From: Gordius sp. MW1 | Taxonomy: Eukaryota > Nematomorpha > Gordioida > Gordea > Gordiidae | Direction of reading: 5' to 3' | Length of the DNA stretch: 64,000 bases | Assembly (NCBI GenBank): GCA_964036665.1 | Contig: OZ038527.1 | Coordinates: forward strand, 4,030,001 to 4,094,000 | Part shown: positions 11,588 through 22,474 of the stretch, piece by piece | Layout: each line of letters begins with the position of its first letter | How positions within the stretch are numbered: the stretch's first letter is position 1 | Program-made: the position numbers and the translations under genes | The notes under the pieces: model-generated | What the model was told of the DNA's origin: nothing | The model's input: only the letters and a program-made list of their open reading frames with translations | The model's database searches: none

Positions 11588-12235
11588 TTCCCCCTTTATT
11601 AGGTATATCCCATCAAAAGTTTGATAAAATAATATTAATAACAAATTTCTGAATTTCGTAGGCAATAAGAATAATGCATCAAAACTTGCAAGGGATAAAA
11701 ATTTCCAAAAAATTCCTTTTGGTTTCCTTTTGGTGTACGTACCATTGGATTCAACAAAATGTACACAAACGCTAAGTTGTTCTGTGCATCCCACATCTCT
11801 AATTTCATCTAAAATTCTTAAGTAAAATTTTGATTCATCTAATTTTGACAGAATATTTTAAGGTTCATTTAGTCGTTTCATTTATTTTCATTTTTATTTT
11901 TAGGTGGTGTAGGGGGAGGGTATGCAATTTTCCCCTTTATTAGTGATATCCCATCAATAGTTTAGTAAATTAATATTAATAACAAATTCCTGAATTTTGT
12001 AGACAATAACGCATCAAAACTTGCAAGGGATAAAAATCCCCAAAAATTCCTTTTGGTGTACCATTGGATTCAACAAAATGTACACAAACGCTAAGTTGTT
12101 CTGTGCATCTCACATCTCTAATTTCATCTAAAATTTTTAAGTAAAATTTTGATTCATTTAATTTTGACAGAATTTTTTAAGGTTCATTTAGTCGTTTCAT
12201 TTATTAGTTTATTTTAAAGGTGGTATAAGGGGGGG
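11588..12235 (+). repeat. Two-copy tandem duplication, about 342-bp unit
   Basis: The segment from TATCCCATCAAAAGTTT through ATTTAGTCGTTTCATTTATT occurs at about 11594-11890 and again at about 11936-12215, with small indels (GGTTTCCTTTT is extra in the first). It lies in the 3' part of the host hAT element and is non-coding. Confidence 0.75.
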
Positions 12236-12949
12236 GGGGGGTGTGTAAATATATATATAATATCATCAGGGGTAATAACTTCTAAATACTCTTCTCGAAC
12301 GAATTTTAATTTCATAATTAATTTTTTTTTATTTTATGTTATAATTACATGTTCTCATTGTTTTCCTGATATAAATGCTGCCTGAAAATGCTGCCAATAT
12401 TGCATATGTAAAATTAAAATTTGTTATATATATGGCCAGATTTTTTGGGATTGTGGCAATAAAATATTTTTATAAAAACGTTGCTTTTTTATTATTTGTA
12501 TTATTTTTAAAATGTCAACGATTTCTTGTCAATATCCCCGTTCCACTTTGTGCCTTTACAATTCATTTATACAAAAACTTATTAAACCAAGTGAAATTTT
12601 CTATATTGTCTCAACTACATTACTTTGTTTTATTAATGAATAAATTTTATTTATTTTATGCCCTATGAACATGAGGATCTAAGACATACCAGTGTGAAGT
12701 TATTAGATAAAACACACAAAGTAGTAGCGGAATTTTAAGTTTGTCCAACGTTTATGAGAGAAAAAATTTTCATTTGCGTTTGACCCATGGTCGTATCCAG
12801 GTTTTGGATTAGGGGGGGGGGGGGGCAAAACATAATTTTTTTAATTTTTAAGGTTTTAGTAGTTACAATTTTTTTGTCCCCCCCCCCCCATGGCTTGACC
12901 AGCTAAGCCCCCCCAAGGCAAAAAGGCTAGCTACGCCACTGATTTTAAA

Positions 12950-13806
12950 GTTTCAAAGTCACTTGTTTAAAGTTAAGGGATATCTGAAGAAATTTTTAAA
13001 CATGCTTATACCTACTTTAAACACATTTTTCAAAAACGGTCTTAATTCTATGTTGTTATGGTAAAACAATTTCACATAATAACACTTTGCCAAGCGAGAG
13101 CTTCACCCAGCCCGGAAGTGTTAATATTAATTTAGGTATGTTTCCGTTTGTAAAAATAGTGAAATAAGCGAAGAGATAAACACGATGGTAGGTAATGTAA
13201 TATAAATTACAGGAAATTAAACGCGGACCTTATGTAAATAACGGCAACCTTACTTCATGTTTCATATTAGATAATTTATATTATTGCATTTTCTACCAGG
13301 GTTTAAAGTACTTGACTGTTTTCGTATATACAAAACACAAATGCTAGCTATAACGCATGTTTAGTTAATTTTACCTTAAACGAATAAATAATTTAGGAGA
13401 TGGTGATTTTATTGATAGCTATGCTATTTATGGGCCGTTTTTGGCTGTCCTGTCCTTCCTGTTCATTTTAGATGATATGGAAACTTATGCTTCTGTAAAA
13501 AACTTTTTGCTTTCGCATTAATACTAGCTTATAACCGCTTGTCTTTAATTTTTCCGACCTCGCCCGAGGGCAATTTTTGTGTCCCGACTAGAACCCTCCA
13601 TGGCCATCCGTATGAGCCTGGTCCGAGCCCAACCCGACGTCGGGCCGGGCTCGGGCCATATAAAATTTATTTGGGCTCAAGGTGGCCTAATGTGTCGGTC
13701 CGAGCCCGGCCCTAGGCAAAACCTAGAAAAGAGTTTACCAAATTTTTAATATACAGCCAACCCGTACTTGGATTAAAAGGGCTAATTTTTTATAAAGAAA
13801 TTAATA
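12950..13806. other. Spacer with a GC-rich hAT-like end
   Basis: No gene is recognisable here. At 13610-13730 there is a GC-rich block of GCCCG/GGGCC words (CCGACGTCGGGCCGGGCTCG) resembling a subterminal array of the same general type as 13815-15308 but with different spacing. It may be one end of another hAT element. Confidence 0.45.
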
Positions 13807-13814
13807 GCTGGCAT

Positions 13815-15308
13815 TAGAGACCTGCAACGGGCCAGTATAGGTCAGTCGGCCCGCCCGTGATAAAATTTAAAAGCCCGTCCCGGCCCGGGCCCGCTAAAAT
13901 ATTTAATTATAAGCCCTGGCCCGGCCCGCTAATTTCATACAAAGCCCGGCCCCTGCCCGTAAAAATTTGTTAACTTTATTTTTTTTTGTTTAATATTTTT
14001 TCCGATATGGTAGACAATATGTATATCAGTGACCAGATTTGCCCAGCCCGCTGCCCGAAACTGCCCGCCCGGCCCACGGGCCGGGCCGGGCAACTGTCGT
14101 AAATTTTAACTTTTGGGCGGGCCCGGGCGGGCACCATAACGAAACTCGGGCAATTCGGGCTCAATTTTGTTTTAAAATATTATTATATTGTTTTTGTCTA
14201 TATTTTGCCACTTTTTTAATTGATTTCATAATGTTTGTTAATCCTAGTTCTCATTTTATAAAAATCAAAAATGAAGATAAATTTTTAAAAAATATAACGA
14301 TATTAGTGCTAAAAAATTTAAAACTCACCATTTCGGGCCGGGCAGTTCGGGCAGCTGGGATAATTCGGGCATTTCCGGGCGGACACATAGAACGGTTCGG
14401 GCGGGCAGACTAATTATAAAATCGGGCCTGGCCGGGTTTGAGAAGAAAAATTCTAACAAATCTGACCTCTGATGTATATGTTAAAAATGTTAATAAAAAT
14501 ATTATATATAATAAATTAATAATTTCCGGTCAGACAAGTTCTTCTATATTTTAAGAGACGACCTTAACGAAAAAGTTTTATTAACTGGTGGCACTTCGGG
14601 ATACATAAAACCTTATAAGCCAAATAGACTTTTAAAAGTATTTTAGGGTATAATGTTTTTAATAAAGTTACTTTGCTTCTCTTTTCCATCAGTTTAAATT
14701 TTTAGGTTATTGATATAAAATGAAAAGGCAGTGTTATTTTAAACTTGAAGAAAATATAAATTTTAAAATTTATTTTAAAATTGCTAATGTGTATATATAT
14801 ATAAATCCTGCATAATATTTAATTCACCCAATATTGCTAAAGGGTATAAATGGAAAGACAAGGATGGGCAGCTCCCCCCCCCCATCCAAATTCAAAAATT
14901 CTTGATTTAAAAAACATTTTTTGCCCTACCGAAACTGCCCCCTCTAATTTAAATTGGCTACGCTCACTGGATCACGTGCATAAATTATCTTAAACATTTA
15001 TAATGCGGGTTGGGATATTGATGAATTATTGAACTAAGATGGGAATAAAATTTAACTTTCTTGTTAATTATTTACATAAAATAATTATAAATTAGAACAT
15101 TATAAAAACACCTTTTTATATACTAAATCTAATTAATTTTGAACGCGCTTTTAACGGGCGGCCTTAAGTACATCTAGGCCCGGGTTCAAGCCCGTTAAGT
15201 TATATTGCAGCCCGCTCAGGCCCAGCTCGTTGATTTATTTTAAAGCCCTGCCCGCGGGCCTGGTTATTAGACCCATCCGCGGGCCGGGCTGGGCCGTGCA
15301 GGTCCCTA
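13815..15308. mobile_element. hAT transposon, GCCCGG-array family (E1), copy 1
   Basis: This element has TIR TAGAGACCTGCAACGGGCC / GGGCCGTGCAGGTCCCTA and an exact 8-bp target duplication GCTGGCAT (13807-13814 and 15309-15316). Arrays of GCCCGGCCC words lie inside each end. A second copy, 57447-59200, shares the interior (the GTGGCACTT and GGATACATAAA blocks and the small C-rich segment at 14850-14966). No transposase remains. Another hAT element is nested at 14027-14471. Confidence 0.92.
14027..14471. mobile_element. hAT element (family E2) nested in E1 copy 1
   Basis: A 445-bp insertion starts CAGTGACCAGATTTGCCC and ends AAATCTGACCTCTG. It is flanked by an exact 8-bp duplication ATGTATAT (14019-14026 and 14472-14479). 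Its own GCCCGCCCGG arrays differ in spacing from the host's. The interrupted site is seen intact in E1 copy 2 (GGTCAACAATATGCATTTG at about 57622). Related ends are at 28225, 32946, 33127 and 59500. Confidence 0.9.
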
Positions 15309-15316
15309 GCTGGCAT

Positions 15317-16857
15317 CCCTCGAAAATAATAGTGCAAAATAAAGAAATCAGCCGGCGCTGTTCAGTCACCATCAGCTTTTGACTTAAACAAAAATAAGTA
15401 TTTTAATCGTAAAGTATAATTTTAGATCCCTGGCCGAAGCTGGCTTTAAACGGATGATACATGCCACCCTTTCGAATTATAGTTTATCTTAATTTCTTAT
15501 CCGCTTTTTTATTTCATCTATTTCCCATCTTTATACATCGCCTTTATAATGTTTCTACATCGAATTAATTCAATGAGAAAAAACGGGGTCTATGTTGGAA
15601 CCTCGGCGGCCCTTGCTTCCCCCCTTGCCCCCCTCCGCCACTGGTTATATATAAATTTATAAAAAAAAATTGGCACCTTTTCTAGGTTGCCGCTTTATAA
15701 TGGATAATTGCGAAACTGACTAATTAATTCTCTGCAAATAATTGATGACCGTTGCTTACTTCTAATTTATCTGATCTTGGCCCGAGGCCAAAATCCTTGT
15801 TAATTGCTATTTATTTTTGCTGCCTATTCGTTAAGCTTAATTTTTTCGAGGCCAAATTACGATTTTGCTTTAATATTTGCCGCAGGTAGACCAATGCCCG
15901 CTTTTTAAATTTAATTTGCCTGACCCCAGCCAGACCAAAATCCATTTTTATTTATGTGCCCGCAGCTTTGGCCGTTTTAGTTCCTTAGCTTCAGATATAC
16001 ATTTTTAACACAAAAAATTAATTTTATTGACCGAAAATAAATGATGACGTTCTTCTGCCAATAATCGACCATTTTTTCTCTTTTCTGGGCCTCACTTGAT
16101 TCTTATTATTGTGACTTTTTTTTGCTAATTTGTCCATTTTGTTAGTGTGGGTGGCTAACTTTTTGGCCAAAAATGTATTTATTTTTCTGACCCCTGCTTA
16201 GAGTTTAACCATTTTTGCCCCCCCCCCCCCCATTATAAACTCTCAGCATTCAAACCCTTCTTCTCTCTTCTTCCCATAAATTGCATAACTAATGTGCTAC
16301 GTTTATACGGAAAGCCGATTTTTGTAAAGGCAATACCCCAAAACTAGACTCAAGGTTGAAGGACAAAATACGGTCTCCAAAGTTGGAGCGCAGGCTCTGG
16401 GTTAGGGGGCCGCCAACGGTGCCCCTCACCCCCACCCCCCCCCCACATTTTTATAATAATTTCTATGCGATTTGCAAGCTCGTTTCTAGGTCGTCCGTCC
16501 GGTTCGACTTGTAAATTAAATTATTTATGTGCACCGGTTTTAACTGGCTGTGGTGACCATTTACCTTGATAAAAACCCTCTACCCTTATAGGCATTGTTG
16601 TCCCCCTTCCTCGCGCTCATTCCCCTAATTCCCGTAATTTGCATAGCAAATGTGCTACTTGATACCGAGTATGTACGAGTATAAGAACCGAGTCCAAGAA
16701 TTAAGCTCAAGTCCCAAGGACAAAATACTGACTCCAAGTCCGGAACCCTGGCGACAGTGTGAAGACGTTGCTCTCACGAGGTTCTAGCTCCTCTCTCCTC
16801 CTCCATGGGCAAAGCCCCTGGTCTTATATACAATCACCCTCTAAAAATTTTTTTGAA
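15317..16857. other. Spacer with two fragments of the HINE-like right end
   Basis: No gene is seen. At about 16270-16330 and 16590-16690 are two degenerate copies of the motif CCCATAAATTGCATAGCAAA followed by TGTGCTACNTNTATAC, the same motif found near the right end of the satellite units at 30230, 32038 and 37685. The rest is low-information sequence with C runs. Confidence 0.5.
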
Positions 16858-17734
16858 GTATGGGAGACCAGGGACTAAATAGCCATAAAAAATTAAATCG
16901 CGTTATAAAAAAAACTAAAAATTATTTTTCCAATTTTTTTGTTGGAACGTAATTTTAAGGTCTATTTTTACTATAGGAAAAAAATTCGGATTAAAAATTT
17001 AATAGTTTTCTCACAAATTAAATTATAAAATAAAAATCCTTAAAATTTAAAAAATGCCCGGGGCAAGTCATAGCCCCTTTCGGGGGATTGATTATTCCTT
17101 ACGTTTTCACTTCTTATTGGTATGCTAACTCAAATATAAAAAGATTGTTTTATTATAAAAAATATAGAAAGTGCAAATGTAATATGGTTATATTTTACAT
17201 AAAACAAATAAAAAAGGGTCAAGATGACAATCTGATTTAGGTACCCATAAAAAACAAATTCTGTAATGGAAAAAATGTTTAAATAGTCTATTAATATTTC
17301 AAATTACACTAAGATAAATTAATTAAATATAATTATTGTTTTTTTAAATTTTGACATTTGTCTAAGCAATGAAAAATGGCTAGCACTCGCCCTTCTCCCT
17401 ATTTTTACAAACAATTAATATTAACATGTTATATTGCAAATAAAAATTTAATCATTAGACCGTTTTTATATAAAAAATATCCCTTTATAAGATATAACTT
17501 AAATTAGTCCAAAATATACAGCCAAAAAATTTTTATGTCCAAAATACAAAATTTTGTCAAGGCTACTAATAGCCCCGAAAAATTGTTTTTCCTCTATAAA
17601 AAAATTTTTTTTTTACTTATACCTTATGAAAAATTACAGGTTTAAACTTTTATTATATATCATCATTATTTAAAAAAAAATAACGAAGATAATAGTAACC
17701 CCGGGCTACGACTAGCCCCGGTCTCCCCTATACT
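16858..17734. mobile_element. Repeat family C, full-length copy
   Basis: An 877-bp element with inverted ends AGTATGGGAGACCAGGGACT / GGGCTACGACTAGCCCCGG then TCTCCCCTATACT. The interior is AT-rich and has no long reading frame. The left 520 bp match 7474-7994. No clear target duplication was found, so the superfamily is not assigned. Confidence 0.75.
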
Positions 17735-17874
17735 AGTTTTTAGATCGTACACAGCTTCCATTAACCATATTTTTTTATAATATTTAATAAATTGAAGTTA
17801 TTGGAGAATATAGTTTTTATAACAATAACTAGTTTAAGAATCGCGTATTTGTTTTATTAGTATATGGTTATAAG

Positions 17875-19449
17875 CAGTCTTGTTAAGGAGCGGCGCTACA
17901 GGAGCGGCGCTTCTGAGCGCCGCTACATTTTTTTAAAAAAAGCTGGAGCGCCGCTCCTTTTTAAAAATAAGGAGCGGGAGCGGGAATCGCTCCTTTTAGG
18001 GCTGGAGCGGAGGAGCGCCGCTTCTCCGCTCCTTTAAATTTAATATATAAATTATGTTATTTTTTAAATATTAATAATGTTTGTTAATTAAAATTTAATG
18101 AAAATATAATTTTATTTAAATTTAATTTATTCATTATTAAATGTTGAGCCGAGTTTTATTTTGATTTTTCATCTAATCATTTGAAACATTAAACATCTGT
18201 TTTTCCTGTTTTATGTTGAAATTTTTTTAAAAAACTGTAAGTCACATTAATTTAATATTCATTTTATATAATAAAAAATAGTTTTTCCATGGATCTAGAG
18301 ATAGATATTATAGAAGATGAAGAAGAAACGGAATTGGAATTTCCATTTCCACCATTTAAAAAATATTTCAAGCTGATTGATACAGATGATAAAGTCAGAT
18401 TAAAGGCGAAATGCCTATTGTGCATTAATAACAAAATTATTTCTTTCTCTAAAATCAGCAGCTTTAATTTAAAAAAACACATGAAGGTAAAATCAATAAT
18501 TCTTTATTTTATAATAATTTTTTTAAAATGGTTTTAATTATATTTGGGCAATTCATTACATACATTAGTTGAGCTTATAAATTTAATTTACATTTAGAAA
18601 GTACATGATAATCAATCAAAAATTGAAAATCATATCAATACCTATAAATATAATAAATCTCCCTCTTCTGAGAAAAAACAGTCAATATTAAATCCTCTTG
18701 TAAAGTCTCTCATCAGCGGTATTAATAAAAAGTTTATTTTATAATAACGTAAATTATATCTATTTAAATAACTTTATTACAGATTTCCAAATATTTATAA
18801 TGATGATAATATAATTGCAGCGATTGTCCATCCTGCATTTAAATTGAATTGGGAATGGATAAAAGATTCAAAAAATATGGAACAAAAAGCCAGATAAATT
18901 AATTTCATAAGGAAACAAATACCCGGCGGAAAAATAGCTACAACTAGTTCACGGGAACCTTGTAATGATTTGGAAGATTTCTTTGGATTCCATGAAATCG
19001 ATTACCATGAAAATAATATATTTGATAGATATTTTTTAGATAATGATAGCAAAATTACTATTTTTGAACAATTCCATGAATTAAAAAATATTTATATTAA
19101 ATACAATAGCGCGCTTCCCTCTAGTGCTCCCGTGGAGCGCCTATTTAGTATCGCAAAGTGTAGATTCTCATTTAAAACATTTATTACTTTTAAAAGCTAA
19201 TAAATTATTATAAATATTTTGATATATCATATAATATAAATAAAACGTTTTGATAAAAAAAATTTTTTGTTTCGTGTACCTACAAAAAAAAATGAAAATC
19301 AAAGGAGCGATGATGGAGCGCCGCTCCATTAGTTGGAGCGGGAGCGCTTCTTTTGAGAAGGTAGGAGCGGGAGCGGAAATCGCTACTTTTGAGAAGGTAG
19401 GAGCGGGAGCGGGAATCGCTACTTTTAAAAAGGAGCGTTAACAAGACTG
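17875..19449 (+). mobile_element. hAT transposon, GGAGCG-array family, deleted transposase
   Basis: This 1575-bp element has TIR CAGTCTTGTTAA / TTAACAAGACTG and an exact 8-bp target duplication GTTATAAG (17867-17874 and 19450-19457). Arrays of GGAGCG/CGCTCC words fill both subterminal regions. The plus strand keeps a BED-type zinc-finger start at 18289-18485 (CLLCINNK, then NLKKHMK) and a hAT dimerisation end at 18970-19198 (NSALPSSAPVERLFS). The middle catalytic part is missing or split by stops, so the element looks non-autonomous. Confidence 0.92.
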
Positions 19450-19457
19450 GTTATAAG

Positions 19458-19719
19458 CTTATAAGCCCTCATCAAAAAATAAGAATTTTGCTCTATAAAA
19501 AATTCAAAGAGTCCACTTGTTTTGCTAAAATATTATATCAGCTATTTCCGAACTTAATTTCAAGTCATATGCGTAATTTAGAGCATTTTAAAATTTGATC
19601 TTAATTATCTCAGTTCGAAGTTTGTGCAGATAGAGCACTCCAATTCTTAGATAGCGATATATTGATCATTTATATTGGACTTTCGGACACTTTTAATAGA
19701 TATAAGAATATCAAAAATT
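19458..19719. other. Spacer, nothing recognised
   Basis: About 260 bp of AT-rich sequence between a hAT element and the integrase fossil. No feature was recognised. Confidence 0.4.
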
Positions 19720-21262
19720 AATTACTATTCATTCCACTTTTATACAATTTGATGTTTCCTCCATGAGTTTTTTTTTTAATATCACCCCCTCCATTGTTTT
19801 GAGAGTGTAAGTTCCTTTAAATGGGTTAAATAAGATTATATATCAAATACCATTATGACCAGAGGCAATCTTGTATGGCCCGATCCATGAGGGTAACATC
19901 TTGTCGCCTTTTCGGTCAGCCCGCCTACAATTAAAAACCAGGACTACATCATCCACTTGAAAACCCGGTTTCAAGTGGTGCCTCTTTTCATAATCAGCCT
20001 TCTGTCTGGACTGGGCACCCATTATGTTGACCATGGCTACTTCATAAATCTTTCTGGATTTATCCATGAGCCTTTCAAAGTCAAATGACTCGTAATCGTT
20101 TTCCACTATGTCAGGAATCTCGTCATCATCTTCATCATCCGAAAAAAAAGGATCGGGTTGTCGACCCCACATCAGCACCCACGGGCTGAACTTTGTGGAC
20201 CTACAAAAATCATTCAGACTTCTATTTAAATTACCGTTGTTTCCTGGTAAGTAAAGCATGCAATACTCCAGGTAAAACAATGTCCCATTTGTTTGTCTCG
20301 TTCTCCAAAACTTTAACCAGGGAGTTAACGATGGTCCGGTTGGCTCTTTCAACCAGACCATTAGCCTGTGGGTGGTAGGCGGAGGTAATCCTATGATTGA
20401 CTCCAGTAAGGGCATACAAGCCCTCTGTCAGTGAGTTGACAAACTCACGACCTTGGTCACTTATTACAATCTAAAACTATATAAAGATTCAATTAAGTTA
20501 TTTACTTTGGGGCGACCACACCGACAAAAGATTTCCCACAAATTGTAACAAGTCTCCGTGGCCGAATGAGACTTCATGGGCCTGGCCTCAACCCATTTTG
20601 AAAAGTAATCTATTACCACTAACATGCAAATGTTGCCTTGTTCTGTTGTAGGCAAATTGCAAAGATCTATTCCAACCTGTTTCCAAGGGGCTGGAATAAC
20701 AGCCACATTATGAAGAAATGGGGTGGCCTTATCAATTCTAGCCATGTGGGTCTGACATGCATGACAAGACCCAACGTATTCTCTAACATCTTTTGTCATG
20801 TTAGGCCACCAATATCTAATCATAACATATAAGAACACAATCAAACATTAATACAATGTAAAATTATTCACAGAATTATTAAACCTTAAATTGTATAAAC
20901 TATTACTTCTCTGCTATCTTTTCTTGAGTACGATTAAACCCAAGATGGCCCCCCAAGCTTTTAGCATGTATGCTATCACTGAGGCCATCATGGTTTAATT
21001 TGATAACATTTATAATCTCTTCCTTCGTCATCATGACCCTTGCCAGCATTTCTAAAGATTACAATTTACAGTAAATTTTAATAATGATACCTGTCTTAAT
21101 ACCTCCTATGTTTTTGACTCTTTTGTGATATAGTTTCTCATTTTTAATGGTAAAAAGAGCTGCCTTTCTTTTGAGATAGGCCCTCTGATTCCTATCATAT
21201 ATATCAGGCATCAGTCCCTCCTTTATATATTTAATTATCTCCTCAAAATTATATTTTGACAT
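19720..21262 (-). mobile_element. Ty3/Ginger-type integrase element, coding part
   Basis: Minus-strand blocks show a retroviral-type integrase in the usual order: an N-terminal leader (MSKYNFEEI near 21262), an HHCC zinc-binding region (LNHDG...GGHLGF, then CHACQTHMARI), the catalytic core (VGIDLCNLP, VVIDYFSKWVEA, then ITSAYHPQANGLVERANR) and a C-terminal region (GDKMLPSWIGPYKI). The blocks are separated by several short gaps with GT..AG borders that look like introns. This fits Ginger-type DNA transposons, or a captured integrase, better than a typical LTR element. No LTRs, protease or reverse transcriptase were seen nearby. The integrase part looks close to whole; element ends were not found. 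It is treated here as a fossil of uncertain class. Confidence 0.75.
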
Positions 21263-21370
21263 CTAAAAGATTTAAAAAGTTATATATTAAGTTGTCCTAA
21301 ACAAATAATATTAAAAATTAATTAAATTAATTAAGTATACAAATTATTTTAAAAACAATCCTTTCCAGAT

Positions 21371-21723
21371 TTTGAAGTTTTTATTAAATGCATGAGTTAA
21401 TTATTCATAACACATTTATAATTATATTGATAAGATATAAAAATTTAATGCAAAGTATTTGAAGTTTTTATTAAATGCATGAGTCAATTATTTAAAACAC
21501 ATTTATAGGTATATTGATAAGATATAAAAATTTAATGCAAAGTATTTGAAGTTTTTATTAAATGCATGAGTCAATTATTCATAACACATTTATAAGTATA
21601 TTGATAAGATATAAAAATTTAATGCACAGTATTTGAAGTTTTTATTAAATGCATGAGTCAATTATTTATAACACATTTATAAGTACATTGATGATAAGAT
21701 ATAAAAATTTAATGCAAAGTATT
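21371..21723 (+). repeat. Tandem repeat, 87-bp unit, about four copies
   Basis: Units beginning GAAGTTTTTATTAAATGCAT start at 21374, 21461, 21548 and 21635, exactly 87 bp apart. They contain AACACATTTATAAGTA and ATAAAAATTTAATGC, are AT-rich and non-coding, and lie just upstream of the integrase start. Confidence 0.9.
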
Positions 21724-22055
21724 TTAAAAACAATCCTAAGTTATTTTAAAGGTTTTTACTTGTTTTGGGATTTGAATACTTGTTTTGAGGCGTATTTTTA
21801 TAAGAGAGCTGTATATTAAGTTATTTATTTATAAAATTTATAACACATTTATAAGTACATTGATGATAAGATATAAAAATTTAATGCAAAGTATTTTAAA
21901 ACATTCCTAAGTTATTTTAAAGGTTTTTACTTGTTTTGGGATTTGAATACTTGTTTTGAGACCTATTTTTATAAGAGAGCTGTATATTATATTATTTATT
22001 TATAAAATTTTTACTTGTTTTGGGATTTTTATGCGGACTCTTATAACGCACTTTT
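21724..22055 (+). repeat. Second-order tandem duplication, 171-bp unit
   Basis: The segment CCTAAGTTATTTTAAAGG through GCAAAGTATTTTAAAAC at 21735 recurs at 21906, 171 bp later. It ends in the same AACACATTTATAAGTA motif as the 87-bp array, so it is an extended variant unit of that array. Confidence 0.75.
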
Positions 22056-22228
22056 TTCATGTGTGTTTTTCTAGCGTCTTTTTGGTATGCAAGCCTATCA
22101 AAATTCGTGGTACCCCACGTGGTGATAACAATCACGCTAATCATTTTAAGCTATTTCTATATTGACCAATTATATGTATGCGCACTTTTATCACTGCGCA
22201 CAATTAGAACCCTACACCGGGCAAAGGC

Positions 22229-22474
22229 AATACGGGTGGCAATTTGAAATTCATCCTTAAGGGCAAAAAGAAGTTTTGTTCTAGTCATCCTGAATGTAAA
22301 CCTAGAGATTTGGCATTATCCATTATGGTGCCTTACGATGAAAACAGAGATGAATTTTGGTTTTCTCGCTGTCCATATGATGAAGTAGATATTATATATT
22401 TATTTGTGTTTTTCCGAACTAAGCAAATTTACAATTGTCAGGTTGGAAAGCATTGTAGTTTATGTGCAAAATAA
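22229..22474 (+). CDS. Unrecognised Cys/His-rich reading frame
   Basis: A plus-strand frame reads FILKGKKKFCSSHPEC, then FWFSRCPYDE. A possible short intron with GT..AG borders (about 22384-22440) would lead into GKHCSLC and a stop. The spaced Cys and His residues (CSSHPEC, RCP, CSLC) suggest a small zinc-binding fold, but I cannot name the family. It lies about 1 kb from, and divergent to, the integrase, so it could belong to that element or be a fragment of an unrelated exon. No start codon is certain. Confidence 0.3.
   Translation, partial: NTGGNLKFILKGKKKFCSSHPECKPRDLALSIMVPYDENRDEFWFSRCPYDEVDIIYLFVFFRTKQIYNCQVGKHCSLCAK

Larger units (their letters stand above)
10308..12941 (+). mobile_element. 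hAT transposon with degraded ZMYM-like transposase remnant
   Basis: This 2634-bp element has TIRs CAGTGGCGTAGCTAGG / CTAGCTACGCCACTG and an 8-bp target duplication ATTTTAAA (10300-10307 and 12942-12949). Around 11220-11362 a plus-strand frame reads LSSLALLSLEHDF then FAKSSKRRNE before a stop, which is the usual C-terminus of ZMYM/TTF-type hAT transposases. Upstream coding is too decayed to follow. A family A MITE (10810-10981) and a 342-bp tandem duplication (11588-12215) lie inside it. Long plus-strand frames at 11377 and 12375 look like noise. Confidence 0.85.

Noticed and set aside
12375-12668. 97-codon hydrophobic frame
   Set aside because: It lies inside a decayed hAT element in AT-rich sequence; the composition is explained by TTT/ATT codons, with no motif.
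14039-14413. 124-codon plus-strand frame
   Set aside because: It translates GC-rich subterminal hAT arrays of the nested E2 element and has Pro/Ala/Gly repeats from GCCCG words, so it is not a gene.
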